A stretch of 64,000 bases of DNA from Psophocarpus tetragonolobus (GCA_037954015.1 CM075691.1:26184861-26248860), one strand, 5' to 3'. Positions 11,880 to 24,198 are shown, numbered from the stretch's first letter. Program-made: numbers and translations. Notes: generated from the letters alone by a model not told the origin.

Positions 11880-12352
11880 GTGTTACTACCAGTCGCACGA
11901 TATCGTTAGCGTCACCGCGTTTGATATATTGTCTACTTTGGAGATTAGTGACTCTATCACGGTGTTTATAAACGACCATTGACCTCGACTCTTATGCGAT
12001 GTGAAACTTTTGGTGTACTGGAACAAGCCTCTTAGTCGTGACTAAGGGGCATGGGATGGTCTCGGCAAACAGCGCCAATGTTCTTATTGTCAGTTCCAAG
12101 ACATAGATTGGTTGACGTTGTCTATGAGGAGCATGTCACACTCTCACGCCCCTTAGCTATAACTATAGGACGTTTTGATACACTTGAAGTTCCATATTAC
12201 TTAGGAGATCAGGCCAAGAGTCGTTTATAAACACCCTTTTTCCTTAACCCACCAAGGTACTTTTTTAGGATAAAACTGTGATGAAATCTTCAAAGCAGAC
12301 AATACCTCAGATGCGTGGTCCTAGCGATGTCTTGGGACTAGTAGTAGGAACA
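11880..12352. mobile_element. Long-TIR MITE (Mutator-like), about 470 bp
   Basis: The left half (from 'gttactaccagtc', with 'tttataaacgaccattgacc', 'tactggaacaagcc', 'gtgactaaggggc') is mirrored by the right half (from 12352 leftward: 'gttcctactactagtc', 'tttataaacgactcttggcc', 'agctaaggggcgtgag'). The imperfect inverted repeats are each about 190 bp around a short core. No transposase. A larger relative lies at 46640-47405 and a decayed one at 31380-31900. Confidence 0.65.
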
Positions 12353-14240
12353 AGAGGAATTGATAACAAATATAAAATTAAAAATAATGGCTCAGATTAA
12401 AATAATTCGGTTATAAATATCATGTGCCTCTTCCACCATAACTTACCTGCATCCCCAACCTCACCCATATTCCTACTACCAGAACTGTTGGTGTCATCAC
12501 CACTACCACCATCACCACTGCTGTCGCAACTACCACCACTATGCATTAAAAGTTTAAAACTAAGGCAAAATATGTTTCAAGTCCCTATTAAATATGCATA
12601 ATACTAATTGTCTTTCAAAACATTTGTATCAGTTTGGTTCCTTTAAAATTTAAACCTATTATATTCTCATTTATAATTTCTTTAAATGCTAATTTGGTGT
12701 GACTAATAGACATAACTATACTAATTATTGTAGCTTGGAATGCTTTAATTGTGATAACATATTCTTGCCTTGAGAAAGTAGAATCTAACAATTTAGCAGC
12801 AACAAATTCACATACATAAACATTTGTAGCCACCACAATATGATTTGTTTATCTTTAGATGAGAAAACAATTTTACTTTGTTCAACTTCAATAAAATCAA
12901 TAGTTTGACGTTGTTGAAGTGGTGTATAATCATGTTTTCGTGTTTAATAGAATTACAAATGAAGACTTACAAAAATAGATTTAAATTTTAGAGAAGCAAA
13001 ATTAATAAGAAAAATATTTTGAGAATGAAATTAATATTTTTCATATTTTATAGGGAATCCAAACATAATGTACCTTAAAACTAAAGCTGGATAAGATATT
13101 TTTATCCTCTATTTTTCTTACACAAAAATGAAATTGAAGAAAATAGGAATGAAAAGTTGGATTTTGTGAACTTACGTATCGTGCAGAAAACAAGTGAAAT
13201 ATTTTAATTTTGTGGTGATTAAAAACTGTGGTAAAATCTTATTTGAATTAGTGTGTTAGTTTTAAATGAGATTCTTTCTTTCTGTAAAGTTGTTCGTTAT
13301 AATGAAAATTCCAATAAAATGTTAAATAGATTTTAATTAGAATGACCTTACACAATTTATAGATGATTATGTATTGGGTAAATTAAATAGATTTTAATTA
13401 GAAAAACATTCATTTATAACTAACTTGTAATAGTATACAATAATTGAGTTGAACCTTAATATATAAACTCCTAAACAACCAACATGATAAACACCACAGC
13501 CAATTAAAACTCATTTTTTAATCTAAATATACTAGCAAAGAAGCTTATTTTCAAAGGAAAAAACATTGAATCATTAATGATGGAGAAGATAGGAATAAAA
13601 AGATTTTCTTTTTTAAAAATGAAAAAGATGGTGGGGATGGTTGTTTAGTGTAACTTTAATAACTCAATATACAGTTTCCTCTAAAATGCCAATAGCACAA
13701 TAACTGCCAAATCCTAACACAAATGCCACATAATAACGGGGGTTAAAGATGCTTTTTCTCCTTCGGAAATGTATTTAATTTTTTGTGTTTGGAAAATGAT
13801 ATTTGAACACCCAAAAGTTTTTTAGAACGTTAGGTCGTGAAGTCCTTAGTCCAATTTAAGATTTTGTTTTCTCACGAAACATGAAACATTACAAGACTTA
13901 AGAAAACGCACTTATAAGATTTTTGTGGAGTATTGGTTTTCGTTTTTTAAACTCGATTATTTTTTTCTATTTGCAAAAAATGAATGATATATGGTTTCTA
14001 TAAAAATATAATTTTTAAATATTTACTTTTACAGGAATTTTCAAATATTGAATAACTTAAGATTAATTTATGATTCAAGTCCAATAAAATATGATTTGTA
14101 TACAAGGATAATTTTTAATAATAAACCTAGACGTAGCACTCACATGCATTTTATAATTTATTACCAAGAAACAAGCACATGTAAACTCTTATGGTTGTGC
14201 ATGAAATTGCAGAAAAACACGTAGAGTGGACATTGAAAGA
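12353..14240. other. AT-rich intergenic DNA between SEO copies A and B
   Basis: No gene seen. A short CAC/ACC-rich tract at 12470-12545 resembles a decayed trinucleotide repeat. About 13530-13760 ('gaaaaaacattga…gatgg…gataggaataaa') is matched by 55660-55790, so this spacer was duplicated with its SEO gene. 14150-14240 is the 3' flank of pseudogene B and resembles 6500-6600. Confidence 0.55.
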
Positions 14241-15994
14241 TCAAATGGTGGGAGGAGGATTAGTGGTAGTGACAAATAAATCTTCATCAACTTTTCCATC
14301 ATGGCAGCACTGGACAGTGGTGAAGACGAGCAGGTTGCGATGACACTCTAGGCACGTGAGTCTCTTTGGATTCACCCTATTTCAGCCGAGACTTCGAACC
14401 TGCTGCAAATAGCAAGTGAATGAAGCTTGTGATAGTGATTCTTAAAAGCTGCCTCAAACCCATCTCTATCAGCATGTTCTTTCCACACATCATACCCCAC
14501 TAAGGTCTGTAACCGAATTTTGGCATGTCCATTAACTACAATGTGAGACCCTTTTGCCAGAAGAAACCATCCACTCTGTCATAGCTCAGAAGCTTCTTGA
14601 TTTGCTGCATCACATGGTCGCGTCACCATCGTTTTCTTCATCTTCAGCTTGTTGGAGTTGAAGCTTGGAGAAGAACATGCTCTCAAGACGGGTCCAGAAC
14701 AGTCATATCATGACCTGCTCTGGCAAGAATAGAGTGTTGAGCCTCTCATCCTAGGTATCAATGATTTTCTGCACCAACATTTTGTTGCTGCTTTTATCAA
14801 CATATACCATCTCTAATAATATTTTTGTAGCCTCTGCAACCCTGCGAGCTTCCTTCACAAGTTTTCTTAGCCATTCACGGTCATTTCCTCCGTACAAGAA
14901 AATGTGTTTTTCATCCTTAATCTGCACAATCAGAAATTGACATTGATTAATTTAATTGCCAGGCAAGAAAGCCTAATAACACATTCTTTAAAATCTGTGT
15001 TAAACTGACTGAACAGGCACATATCATTTAGTGGACTTAAATGAAGTTAGCCTATGTTTGGACTGACAGAAACAAATGGGATGGAATGGACTGGAGTGGA
15101 AAACAAGGAGTAAAACTTTTTTCTTTGGATATTAAGGTGAAACAAAAGAGACTTGGTGGAAAATGATGAAATCGGATCGAATGAGATCCATCAACTCCCA
15201 TTCCTTTCCATCATTTATCTTTTAATTCAAACAATGATTCTTAAATTTATTTCATACCGTTCCTTTTCATGTCATTACTTCCCATGAAATTCATTTTACC
15301 AGCTTTTAAACCTGAGTGGTGAATGGAAAGATGAAACAATCCATGATGGGTCAATAATTGTTGCTTCCAAAAAAAATTTAGTGTGTCGTCACAAGTAAAC
15401 GTAGCAACATTCATTGCTCACTGAGGGCTAGTGGCCATACTTGATTTATTCCCTCTTAAAACTCAAATGGTTCGTGGTGGTTTTGAACAATTTTAACCGA
15501 AGTGTTGTTAAAATGTAGCAGCTTTGTGCTTTTGAATGGGGTTAAGATTGTGCAAGAAAACTGAACCGGTTGAACCATTCGAAACCAGATAACTCATTCT
15601 TTTTGGGAAATATTGAACTAAAGCACTTTATGAATACAGTTCTTTGAAGAATTGAACTGAACCATCTGCACAACTTCCATTGGAGCTGTGTTGCTAAGCT
15701 TTTCGTGACATTCTCATGTACTTGGTTGATTTCCTTACACAGTAAAAGAAATAATCTGATCACACAAAAAGGAAAAAAATAACGTATATTATGTGCTTAC
15801 CAAGTTGGATATGTCAATACCATTTACTAGCAGTTCAAGTCTCCAGGTCTCTTCTTTCCATAGAGCTTCTTCTCTAGCTCTTGTGAATTGATAGGCAGCA
15901 CTTCCCCAAATCCACATCATGTGAATAGCATTGGGATTAGAAACCCTTCCTTGTGGGTCCAAAACCACAACAATTGGCGACTGGCTTGACTATC

Positions 15995-16318
15995 ATATAA
16001 AGCTAAAAATATTTTGTTCCCACAAATACTCGCCAACAGCCTTAGTATCTGATCTGACTTTTTACAATTCAGATATGTTTCACAAATACTCGTCGACAGC
16101 CAAAAAACATTTCATCCTATTATGACTGAACAATCCCTCTCTGGACCAATCCTCCCCACTAATATTTTACTACAAAAACAAATACATGTAAACACGTAGT
16201 GTTGTGCACGAAATTGAGGAGAAACACACAGCAATATAGTGAACGTCGAATGATCAAATGCTAAGAGGATTATCAGTGGTGAAAAAGAAAATTGTCATCA
16301 ATTTTTTCATCATGGCAG
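15995..16318. repeat. 324 bp near-identical copy of 6344-6666 (SEO 3' end)
   Basis: Matches 6344-6666 almost base for base (for example A to G in TATTATGACTG, AGAAGCAC versus AGAAACAC). It is fused on its right directly to the zinc-knuckle codons of a Copia gag (…CATGGCAG|TATTGTAAG). The orientation relative to the SEO gene is the same as at 6.3 kb. It is much better preserved than the surrounding SEO paralogues, so the copy is recent. Confidence 0.85.
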
Positions 16319-19300
16319 TATTGTAAGAAACGTGGTCACAAGGTGGAAGATTGCTTTATTTTGAAAAAGAAAGAGGAGAAGCGAGGTAATCTGCTAGCAC
16401 TAACTTGCTTTGAATCTAATGTGGTTGATGTTCCTCCAAATTCCTGGTGGTTAGATTCAGGGGCTACTATTCATGTTGTGAATTCTTTACAAGGGTTCAC
16501 AAGCCTGAGGAAACCAAGTGATGTTGAGACAAAGATTGTTATGGGAGATGGAGCTGGAGTACCCGTTGCTGACATTGGAGTCGTCTCTTTATGTTTATCC
16601 TCTGGACATACTTTATTATTGCAAGATACTGTTTATGTCCCTTCCATGAGAAGGAATTTGATATCTATTTCTGTTTTAGACAAATGTGGATACAACTTTT
16701 ATTTTTGTGATGGTAAATTGGTGATTTATTATAATTTAACTTTTGTTGGTTCAGGAGTTTTGTATGACAGACTTTAGATGTTAAACGTAATTGATATGTC
16801 AATTAACTCCATTCTTGGGAGTAAACGTAACAGGATTGATGAATTTTCCTCTATGCTATGGCATAGACGTTTGGGGCATATTTCTAGGCCTCGAATCGAA
16901 AGGCTCATAAAAGAAGGTATTCTACATGATCTTGACTTCTCAGATTTTGACACGTGTGTTGATTGCATCAAGGGAAAGTTCACTGCCAAAACCAGGAATA
17001 AAAGTTCAAACAGATGTGACGATGTGCTACAATTAATTCACACTGACATATGTGGACCTATTACTCCTACTGCTATGGGTGGATATAGGTATTTTATTAC
17101 CTTTATAGATGACTTCTCCAGACATGGATGAATATATCTTCTTCAGGATAAAGCAAGCTCTCTTAAAGCCTTCAAAACCTTTAAAGCCTTTGTTGAGTTG
17201 AAAACAGAAAAGAAAATTAAGTGTGTAAGGTCTGATAGAGGAGGAGAATATTATGGTCGTTATGACGAGACAGGAAGAAATCTAGGACCATTTGATCGAT
17301 TCCTTGATGAATACAGAATTGAAGCTCAATATACCATGCCTGGAACTCCTAAACAAAATGGCGTAGCTAAGAGACAAAATCGAACACTCATGGACATGGT
17401 GAGATGTATGTTATCACATTCATCTCTGCCAAAATTTCTTTGGAGAGATGCCTTGCAAACTGCTATGTACATTCTTAATCAGGTACCTAGCAAATCTGTG
17501 CCCAAAACTCCTTTTGAGTAAATGACGGGAAGAAAGCCGAGTTTGAGACATTTCCATGTATGGGGTTGTAAAGCAGAAGTAAGACCTTATAATCCAAAAC
17601 AAAAGAAACTTGATCTCAAAACTATTAGCGATTATTTCATTGGCTACTGCATCAGTTCTAGAGGATGCAGATTTTATTGTCCTTCTCACTCTACACGAGT
17701 TATTGAATCTGACCAAGCAGTTTTCTTTGAGGATGATTTGGACAATGGGAGTTATACACCTCGATTGATGACCCTTAGAGAAGATCAAACCATGCTTTCA
17801 TTACCATCCTATTTTCTTCCTACAGATATCTCAACCCCAATGGTTCACACAGATGAACAAATTGTTGAGAGGGAAGATGAACAAATGACAGAGCCACAAG
17901 TTGATGAACCACAACTCAATGATCAATAACTTGATGATGTTGATGTGGCCCCATTAAGATGATCTCAGAGAATACGCTGACCTTCTATACCAAATGACTA
18001 TGTTGTATACCTTCAGGAGCACGAATATGATCCACATGTTGATGATGATCCCATCACATTTCAAGAAGCACTTTCTAGTTCTCATGCTTCTGATTGGCTA
18101 AAAGCTATGCATGATGTCTTCCATGTCTCATAATAATGTTTGGGATCTTGTGAACTTACCAGCAGGTTGTAAGCCTGTTGGATCTAAATGGGTCTTTAAG
18201 ACGAAACGTACTCTAGATGGAAAGGTTGATAGGTATAAGGATAGATTAGTGGATAAAGGTTATAGTCAACGGGAAGGCATTGACTATAAAGAGACTTTTT
18301 CACCAGTTTCAACGAAGGACGCACTCTGAGTTGTCATGGCTTTAGTTGCTCATTTTGACCTAGAGCTACACCAGATGGATGTGAAGACAACTTTTCTGAA
18401 TGGAGATCTTGCTGAAGATGTCTACATGGTTCAGCCTGATGGTTTTGTTGAGGCAGGCAATGAGCATTTGGTGTGTAAACTTAAAAGGTCCATTTATGGA
18501 CTGAAACAAGCATCTAGGCAATGGTATTTAAAATTCGACCAGGTTGTCACTACTTACAATTTCAAGGAAAATGTTGCAGACCAATGCATTTACTTGAAGA
18601 CTAGTGGGAGTAATTTCATCATTCTCGTATTATATGTTGATGACATTCTTCTTGCCAGTAGTTATATGAACCTATTGGTTGAGACAAAATCAATGTTGTG
18701 TAGGCATTTTGATATGAAAGACCTTGGTGAAGCTTCTGTTGTTCTAGGCGTCCAAATTCTTCGTGATAGGTCATGTGGCATAGTTGGATTGTCTCAAGAA
18801 GGATATATCGAGAAGATTCTCAAGAAGTTTAACATGAATGCTTGCTCCCCATGTGCTGCACCTGTACAACGTGGTGACAAATTATCTAACAAACAATGTC
18901 CTCATAATGATGAAGAAATGAATGCTATGAAGAAAATTCCATACGCTACCGCTTTTGGTAGTCTGATGTATGCTCAAGTCTGTACTCGTCCTGATATTGT
19001 TTTCATTGTCAATGCCTTAGGCAGATACTTGAGCGACCCAGGTTTGGGTCATTGGAAAGCCGTTAAAAGGGTCATGCAATATTTACAGGGAACCAAGGAT
19101 CATATGTTGACTTTTATGAAGTCTGATCAACTTCAAGTCACTGGCTATTCTGATTCTGATTTTGCACGTTGCCCTGATGATCGTAGATCTATTTCTGGCT
19201 TTATTTTTATGATGGCAGGAGGTGCTATCTCTTGGAAGAGTGTTAAACAGTCTCTTACAGCTACCTCTACCATGGAAGCAGAGTATGTTGCTTGTTTTGA

Positions 19301-19625
19301 TGCCACTCGCCAGGCCATGCAGCTTAAAAAATTGATATCTGATTTTCACATAGTTGAAAGCATTTCCAGGCCACTTGTGATTTACTGTGACAATACTGCT
19401 GCTGTAAGTTTCTCTCGAAACAACAAAAACTCTACTCATTCAAAGCATTTTGATATTAAGTATCAGTTTGTTAGAGAATAAATTCAAAGTTTTCACACTC
19501 GGATTGAAAACATTGATTCTGAGGAGATGTTAGCAGATCCATTGACTAAGGCCTTAACTGTTGGAGTTTTTCTTATTCATGTAACTCACATGGGTTTAGT
19601 CAAGGCTTTTGATGTATTAAGTTAG
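16319..19625 (+). pseudogene. Copia gag-pol remnant (protease, integrase, RT, RNase H)
   Basis: Former polyprotein gene of the element. The longest surviving piece, 18336-19481 (381 aa), covers most of RT and RNase H with the catalytic YVDD intact. Integrase keeps D…D and the QNGVAKRQNRTL segment, but Glu to Lys changes (PKQNGVAKRQ instead of PEQNGVAERR, the reading in the second copy) would be expected to hurt the active site. The TAA at 17519-17521 (PFE-stop) is shared with the 60 kb element (63528-63530), so it was already present in their common ancestor. Confidence 0.9.
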
Positions 19626-19921
19626 TGGGAGTCTGATTTTCTATTTTCTTTAGAGACATGCTCTAGTTGACATCATTTTCATGTTTCTTATTAGCATTTT
19701 ATTTATGCTTGAACCATTGTAGTGTCATTTATGGGACTGCATTATGCCATACATTTTATGAAAAATATTAGCTAAATTCAAATGATAAATATCCCTATCG
19801 GATATTTATTCTGTTACTCAAATTTTCATATCGTTAATTAATATATGATATATCGACAATTGTCGTTTTAGCTTAATGATTTGTATGTTGATTATTGATT
19901 GACACTATCCAAGTGGGAGAA

Positions 19922-20339
19922 TGTTGAAAATAATTGTAGATTAGTATCACTCAAAATCTATTATCATTAACTGACAATATAAGATATCTTATCATATCAA
20001 TATGGTTATTTGAACTGGGATTACAGTGAGATTGACTCTGTGATGAGTTAGGTCAATTAGATTAAAAAGCCCAATTAAGAGAGGTCCCTGCCTACCCTGG
20101 GGGGTTATAAATTTGCCATCCCATTAAGCAAATTTACACATCAGAATTATTTCTCTACAATAACCCCTCAGAAGGTAGCCAGAAGAACCTCCTAGAGTTC
20201 TCTTCAATAGAACTCATGGACATGAACGCCAATTCAGGTACACATTCATTCCCATTTTAATAAATTAAATATTGATAGTTAGCATACTATAATTTGTGTC
20301 TAGTACAGTATAATTCAAATCTACTTTATACTTTCATCA
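19922..20339 (+). repeat. 3' LTR of the truncated Copia element
   Basis: 418 bp, TGTTGAAAAT…TTTCATCA, preceded by a polypurine tract and followed by TACCA, the candidate 5 bp target duplication. It aligns to the LTR at 59904-60363, which is about 42 bp longer because of a tandem duplication inside it. Confidence 0.9.
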
Positions 20340-21892
20340 TACCAAGCATAAAAAGAAACGTGCTGCCCTGGATATTTAAACTGTTGTAGTGTATCATTCA
20401 ATTCAATTAGAAGCTATATTATGCATAATAATTTGTTAGCTTATAATAGCTTTATGATAATTTTTTTCTTACAAGTTTTTCAAACAGTTATTTGGGATTA
20501 GATGATTACAGAAAATAATCACACACAAAAAATATAGAAAACTTGTAAAATGAAAGGCGACCATACTTATCGTCAAGGTTAATCAGGCTGTTAATCTGAG
20601 CTGCGCAAGCCACAATACTTCTGATGGCCCATTAGGAAGCAACTGCTATTTCTGGAGTTGGCAGATCACGAAGCACCATGACATACGTGGTCACCTTTAA
20701 TATGTTTTCAACTAGATCATTAAGTGTATCAAATTGTGGTTTCAATCAATGAGTTTGCATGCTCGATGATACTATATAGCTGTTTAAGAATTGCCATTGA
20801 TTTGACAAACGGGTTTGCATCATGAAATTTGATTAGCAGCCAAAATTCACTGTATGAACGAGCAAAAGCGGCTAAGGCCAACACTATCTTCACATCCCAC
20901 CTGAACGTTGTAAGCATCTCAAATAGTTCAATTGTTTTGGAGTGTGCATCTACACCATCGAGAGTCTTGCAAGAAATCTGAAATTTCAAGTTTGTTTTGA
21001 TATTGTTAATTTGTTTCATTTGGGGAAATTATGCATGCAGTTTTATTAATGAGAAAAATAATGTTTGCAACAATTAAATATTATATATCAGTTTTACAAA
21101 TTAAGAACAGAATATCTGTAAGTTCAAAGTCTTGTGGTAGTTTATCAAGCCTGTTTATCATTCTTTGTATGAGTAGACAGATAATGATATCAAATTTTAG
21201 TTTGAATGTCTAGAATATTTTCTATCACCTCACTTGAAATCCTATCAATCTTAGGAGATAGAGCCTCTAGCATCTTTGTGACGTCTAGAAGCTGGCTTCG
21301 GTCTTCTTCGACTTGATAAGCAGATGCAAGGAAAGCCTGAAAAAAAAAGTTCAGGTTGTGACATGATAAGGAAATCCTAAACAAGTCCACAACTTAATTA
21401 ACACAACTTTAATAGTATGTGTGTCTATTTTTAATTGGGTGTACAAATTAATTGATTTGAGTCCCTTAAAATTTTTCTTGGCTATTACATAAGCAATTTT
21501 TAAACCATAGCATCATACCGTTGTAGCACCTTCAAAACTTAAGGAGGAATGTCTAAGAACATCCTCAATTAATTGGAGAAGTGGCTTCACATCGGATTCT
21601 GTCCCATCGGGCTTATGCATTTCCACTAATTTCTTCACCAAAACAGTGTCATCATCTACAGAAATCTTACTCCTGTCTCTTTTCTGATGTTGCATTGCAC
21701 CGAACTAGCCAATGTTATTCACTGTGAGCTTTACAAAGCAAAATGCAGATAAAAAACTCAGTTCGCAAGCAAAGGATCGGTCCCAAAAGTTGTTGGGATT
21801 CTAAATGGGATGAATGAAGCTAGAAAGCCTTAAGCTTCTTTCTTTCCTTTTCCTATATACACTTTAAAATATGTAACCTCTACAGTGAAACA

Positions 21893-21920
21893 CAACATAA
21901 AGCCGTGGCATCTAAACTTT
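21893..21920 (-). promoter_or_regulatory. Conserved SEO upstream block (pseudogene B copy)
   Basis: AAAGCCGTGGCATCTAAAC, about 200-225 bp upstream of the B start at 21695. Same block as at 11257. Confidence 0.45.
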
Positions 21921-23299
21921 TTTATCTGCTTAAGCAATGAAATAAAACCTCACCATCTCTCTGAATTATTTAAACTGATTGATGAAATCCGAAAGTGTAA
22001 AATGAGGGAATAGTCCTAACTCCTGCGATAATATGTATTAAGTTACGAAGGTATAAGTTAGACAAAGTGTATCACTTGTATGGCTTTATAATTGCAACAA
22101 TATTTCCTTAGTCTTTATGGTTTAGAACACACATTTTGGTCCCTATAGTTGTAATTTTTAAACTCTTATAACTATCTATGTCTGAAGTCATCCAAGGTGG
22201 TTTATACTATCCAGATATTTAAAACTGCTATAAAACTATATCATAAAAAAATGAAGTTATTTCTTCAGCACCGCCATGGTGTATTAAGGTATAGAGTATT
22301 AAAGCTGAATGGTATTGCCACAATAGCTAGTAGTTTATGTTTTTACAGCTTATGAGCGCCACATCTGGTCAAAATAAGGAACAAAATATAAAAAATGATA
22401 AAATATGGAGAAATAGAATGAAACTAAACCAATTTTCTTAATTATATGTAAACATTTTGAAATGTTAAATGTAAACATTTTGAAATGTTAAATATATATG
22501 TTATCTATAAAAAAAAAGTAATTTTATTAAAAATTATGAAATAATAGGCTTATATCGCCATTGGTTATGGTAGTTTATAAGATGAGAAAAACAATATTCG
22601 TGTTTTGTAAATCAAACTAAATCTTTTGAATTACATGAGAGTTTGAAAAGATATATAATAAGAAAGAATACTTGAGATTTAGTTTGAAGAACCTAGGCAA
22701 AACTACTTGACAATATATTAGAAGACACATGATAAAACTATTCCCTTGTGGAAGACAGTGAAATTTTGGTTGTTGTAAAAAAGTGTATGTGGTCTCCTGG
22801 TTGAGGCTGACCAATATAAACACGTGTTCTTGCCTTCTTTGATATCTAGCTTGATTGCTTCATTATAGAAAAATTCAAGTAGAAAAATTCTTTTAACTAA
22901 GACAATCATTATAATAGAAAAATTCTAAATTAAAATTCATTTGTTTATTTTTCCTATTTTGTACACATAATGACAATATTAATATATTAGACAGCTGTAT
23001 ATTTTATGTGTTTCATAAAAATGTTCTTTGTCATGACTTGTTCCATTTCGACTTTGATGCGCTTTGATCGAATATGGATAATGCCTAATTTCTTTTTTAA
23101 AAAATGGGAAGTGAATGAGTAAGATTATAAAATTATACTATATAGCCATAATCTTTATATTTTGCTTGCCATGCATGTCAGCGCAACCTTTACATTATCA
23201 CAATATTATGTACTCTCTATTAAAAAATTGTGCATAGAGAAACAAATTCTCAAAATAAGAGTTTTATTATAAATATACTCTTCCCTCGTACATACTAAA
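21921..23299. other. Distal upstream region of B and AT-rich intergenic DNA
   Basis: 21930-22420 is collinear with the upstream regions of A and C, including 'gacaaagtg', 'gttatactatccagatattt' and 'aaaactatatcataaaaaa'. Beyond about 22500 nothing is recognised; ORFs at 22617-22909 have no similarity I know. Confidence 0.5.
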
Positions 23300-23530
23300 G
23301 TCTAGAATATAGTGAGGTTTCATTTATGTTGTTTTGTGACCATAGACGTTACATACTAAAGTGAAGGTAGGGCCAACAATGAAACAAGCTTAAAGCTTTC
23401 TAGCTTCCTTCATCCCATTAATTTATATTGCTTTGTCACTATAGAGGTTACATACTAAAGTGAAGGTAGGGACAAGGAACAAAAGAAGCTTAAAGCTTTC
23501 TAAGCTTCCTTCATCTCATTTAGCATTCCA
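23300..23530 (+). repeat. Two tandem fragments of SEO upstream sequence, plus orientation
   Basis: The phrase 'catactaaagtgaaggtaggg…aagcttaaagctttcta…gcttccttcat' occurs twice head to tail (about 23345-23415 and 23452-23530). It matches the SEO upstream region of D at 41205-41275. It is oriented as if an SEO gene should follow to the right, but no SEO exon does. Confidence 0.65.
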
Positions 23531-23569
23531 AATCTCAAGAACTTAATTTGCAGTGGGTAGCCCACTATT

Positions 23570-24112
23570 ACGGTGTTTGTAGTTTGGTTTTTCTATAAAA
23601 GTTATCCAAATCAAACAAAAAAATCAAGTTTAGTTTGGTTTGATTAAGTTTAAAATCATTATAAAATCCGAATAAAATTAAATCAATCATTAGCAATTTT
23701 GTTTGGTTCGTTTTTTTAGTTTTACGAATATGTTATTATGTTTTATTTAGTATGATTTCTAAGAATACTTAAATAATTTATTTTAGTTTGAGAGTTATTT
23801 AAATATATATTTGCAATTTACTGAAAATAAACGTCACTAAAAACCTACCTAGAAAATAATTTTTTACCACATATATCTCACTAGTAGAAATTATAATCCA
23901 CTGCCTTATTTATTTTCCACATGATTATGTTTTATAACATGAATCATGTCAATTCTTCTAAACTAGGCATTATTAGAGAGATAAGATGTAGGAATGATGT
24001 ATATTGTGGTTTGGTTTGAGTTGACTTTTAAAATTGCACAAAACCAAATCTCACAATTTAAAAATTTAGAAAACAAACAAACCTAAACCAAATTGCCCAC
24101 TATAATTAAATT
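23570..24112. repeat. Dispersed ~550 bp repeat, copy 1
   Basis: Collinear with 25075-25565 through 'agtatgat', 'aagaatacttaaataattt', 'ctagtagaaattata', 'ttatttattttcc', 'ataacatgaatcatg' and the ending 'aatttagaaaacaaac'. Non-coding. The better-preserved partner has inverted ends (see 25055). Confidence 0.65.
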
Positions 24113-24198
24113 TTTAGCTTATTTAACCTTCTTGCAGATTTGAGAGTACCCATTTCTAGCTTCAACAAAGTCTCACTTGCAACTTTAGCAGGGTGGTC

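Larger units (their letters stand above)
16319..20339 (+). mobile_element. 5'-truncated Ty1/Copia retrotransposon in SEO pseudogene B
   Basis: Pol order is protease, integrase, RT, RNase H, as in Copia. It starts inside the gag zinc knuckle (YCKKRGHKVEDCF). Then come protease (WWLDSGATIHVV), the GAG-pre-integrase motif (LWHRRLGHI), integrase core (TDICGPIT, FIDDFSRHG, SDRGGEYYGR, TPKQNGVAKRQNRTL), RT (HQMDVKTTFLNGDL, YVDDILLA) and RNase H (YSDSDFARC, TMEAEYVA, HFDIKYQFVRE). Stops at about 16775, 17129, 17519, 17927, 18328 and 19479 kill it. A polypurine tract (AAGTGGGAGAA) precedes the 3' LTR at 19922-20339. The 5' LTR, primer site and most of gag are missing. It is the sister of the element at 59.9 kb. 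Confidence 0.92.
14241..21695 (-). pseudogene. SEO pseudogene B, split by a Copia element
   Basis: Remains in order on the minus strand: exon 1 21519-21695 (MQHQKRDRSKIS…), exon 2 21229-21336, exon 3 20567-20977, no exon 4, the 3' part of exon 5 15801-15976, exon 6 14241-14921. Exon 3 has a 4 bp insertion (ATTG duplicated, near 20745) that shifts the frame to a stop, and is shortened. Exon 5 has an internal deletion at 15977 just before its break. Exon 6 has several frameshifts and an in-frame TAG (ACC-TAG-GAT-GAG near 14755). A Copia remnant and a 324 bp piece of another SEO 3' end occupy 15995-20339, where exon 4 and the rest of exon 5 should be. Exons 1-2 are still clean, which gives a good copy of the N-terminus. 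It cannot make a full SEO protein. Confidence 0.85.

Noticed and set aside
11619..11979. Three minus-strand frames with long Tyr-Ile runs; a similar plus frame at 49937-50161
   Set aside because: Translation of AT microsatellites with short random flanks.
17420..17788. Minus-strand frames inside the Copia element (also 16774-16989, 19083-19439, 62782-62997)
   Set aside because: Shadows of gag-pol on the opposite strand, no domain of their own, unlike the antisense ORF of the Ty3 element which has no sense partner.
19922..20339. Two independent Copia insertions in B and E
   Set aside because: Matching candidate target duplication TACCA, the shared TACCAAGCATAAAAAG neighbourhood, the same intron and orientation, and a shared stop codon fit a single insertion better. 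The right flank of the second copy is outside the window, so this stays testable.
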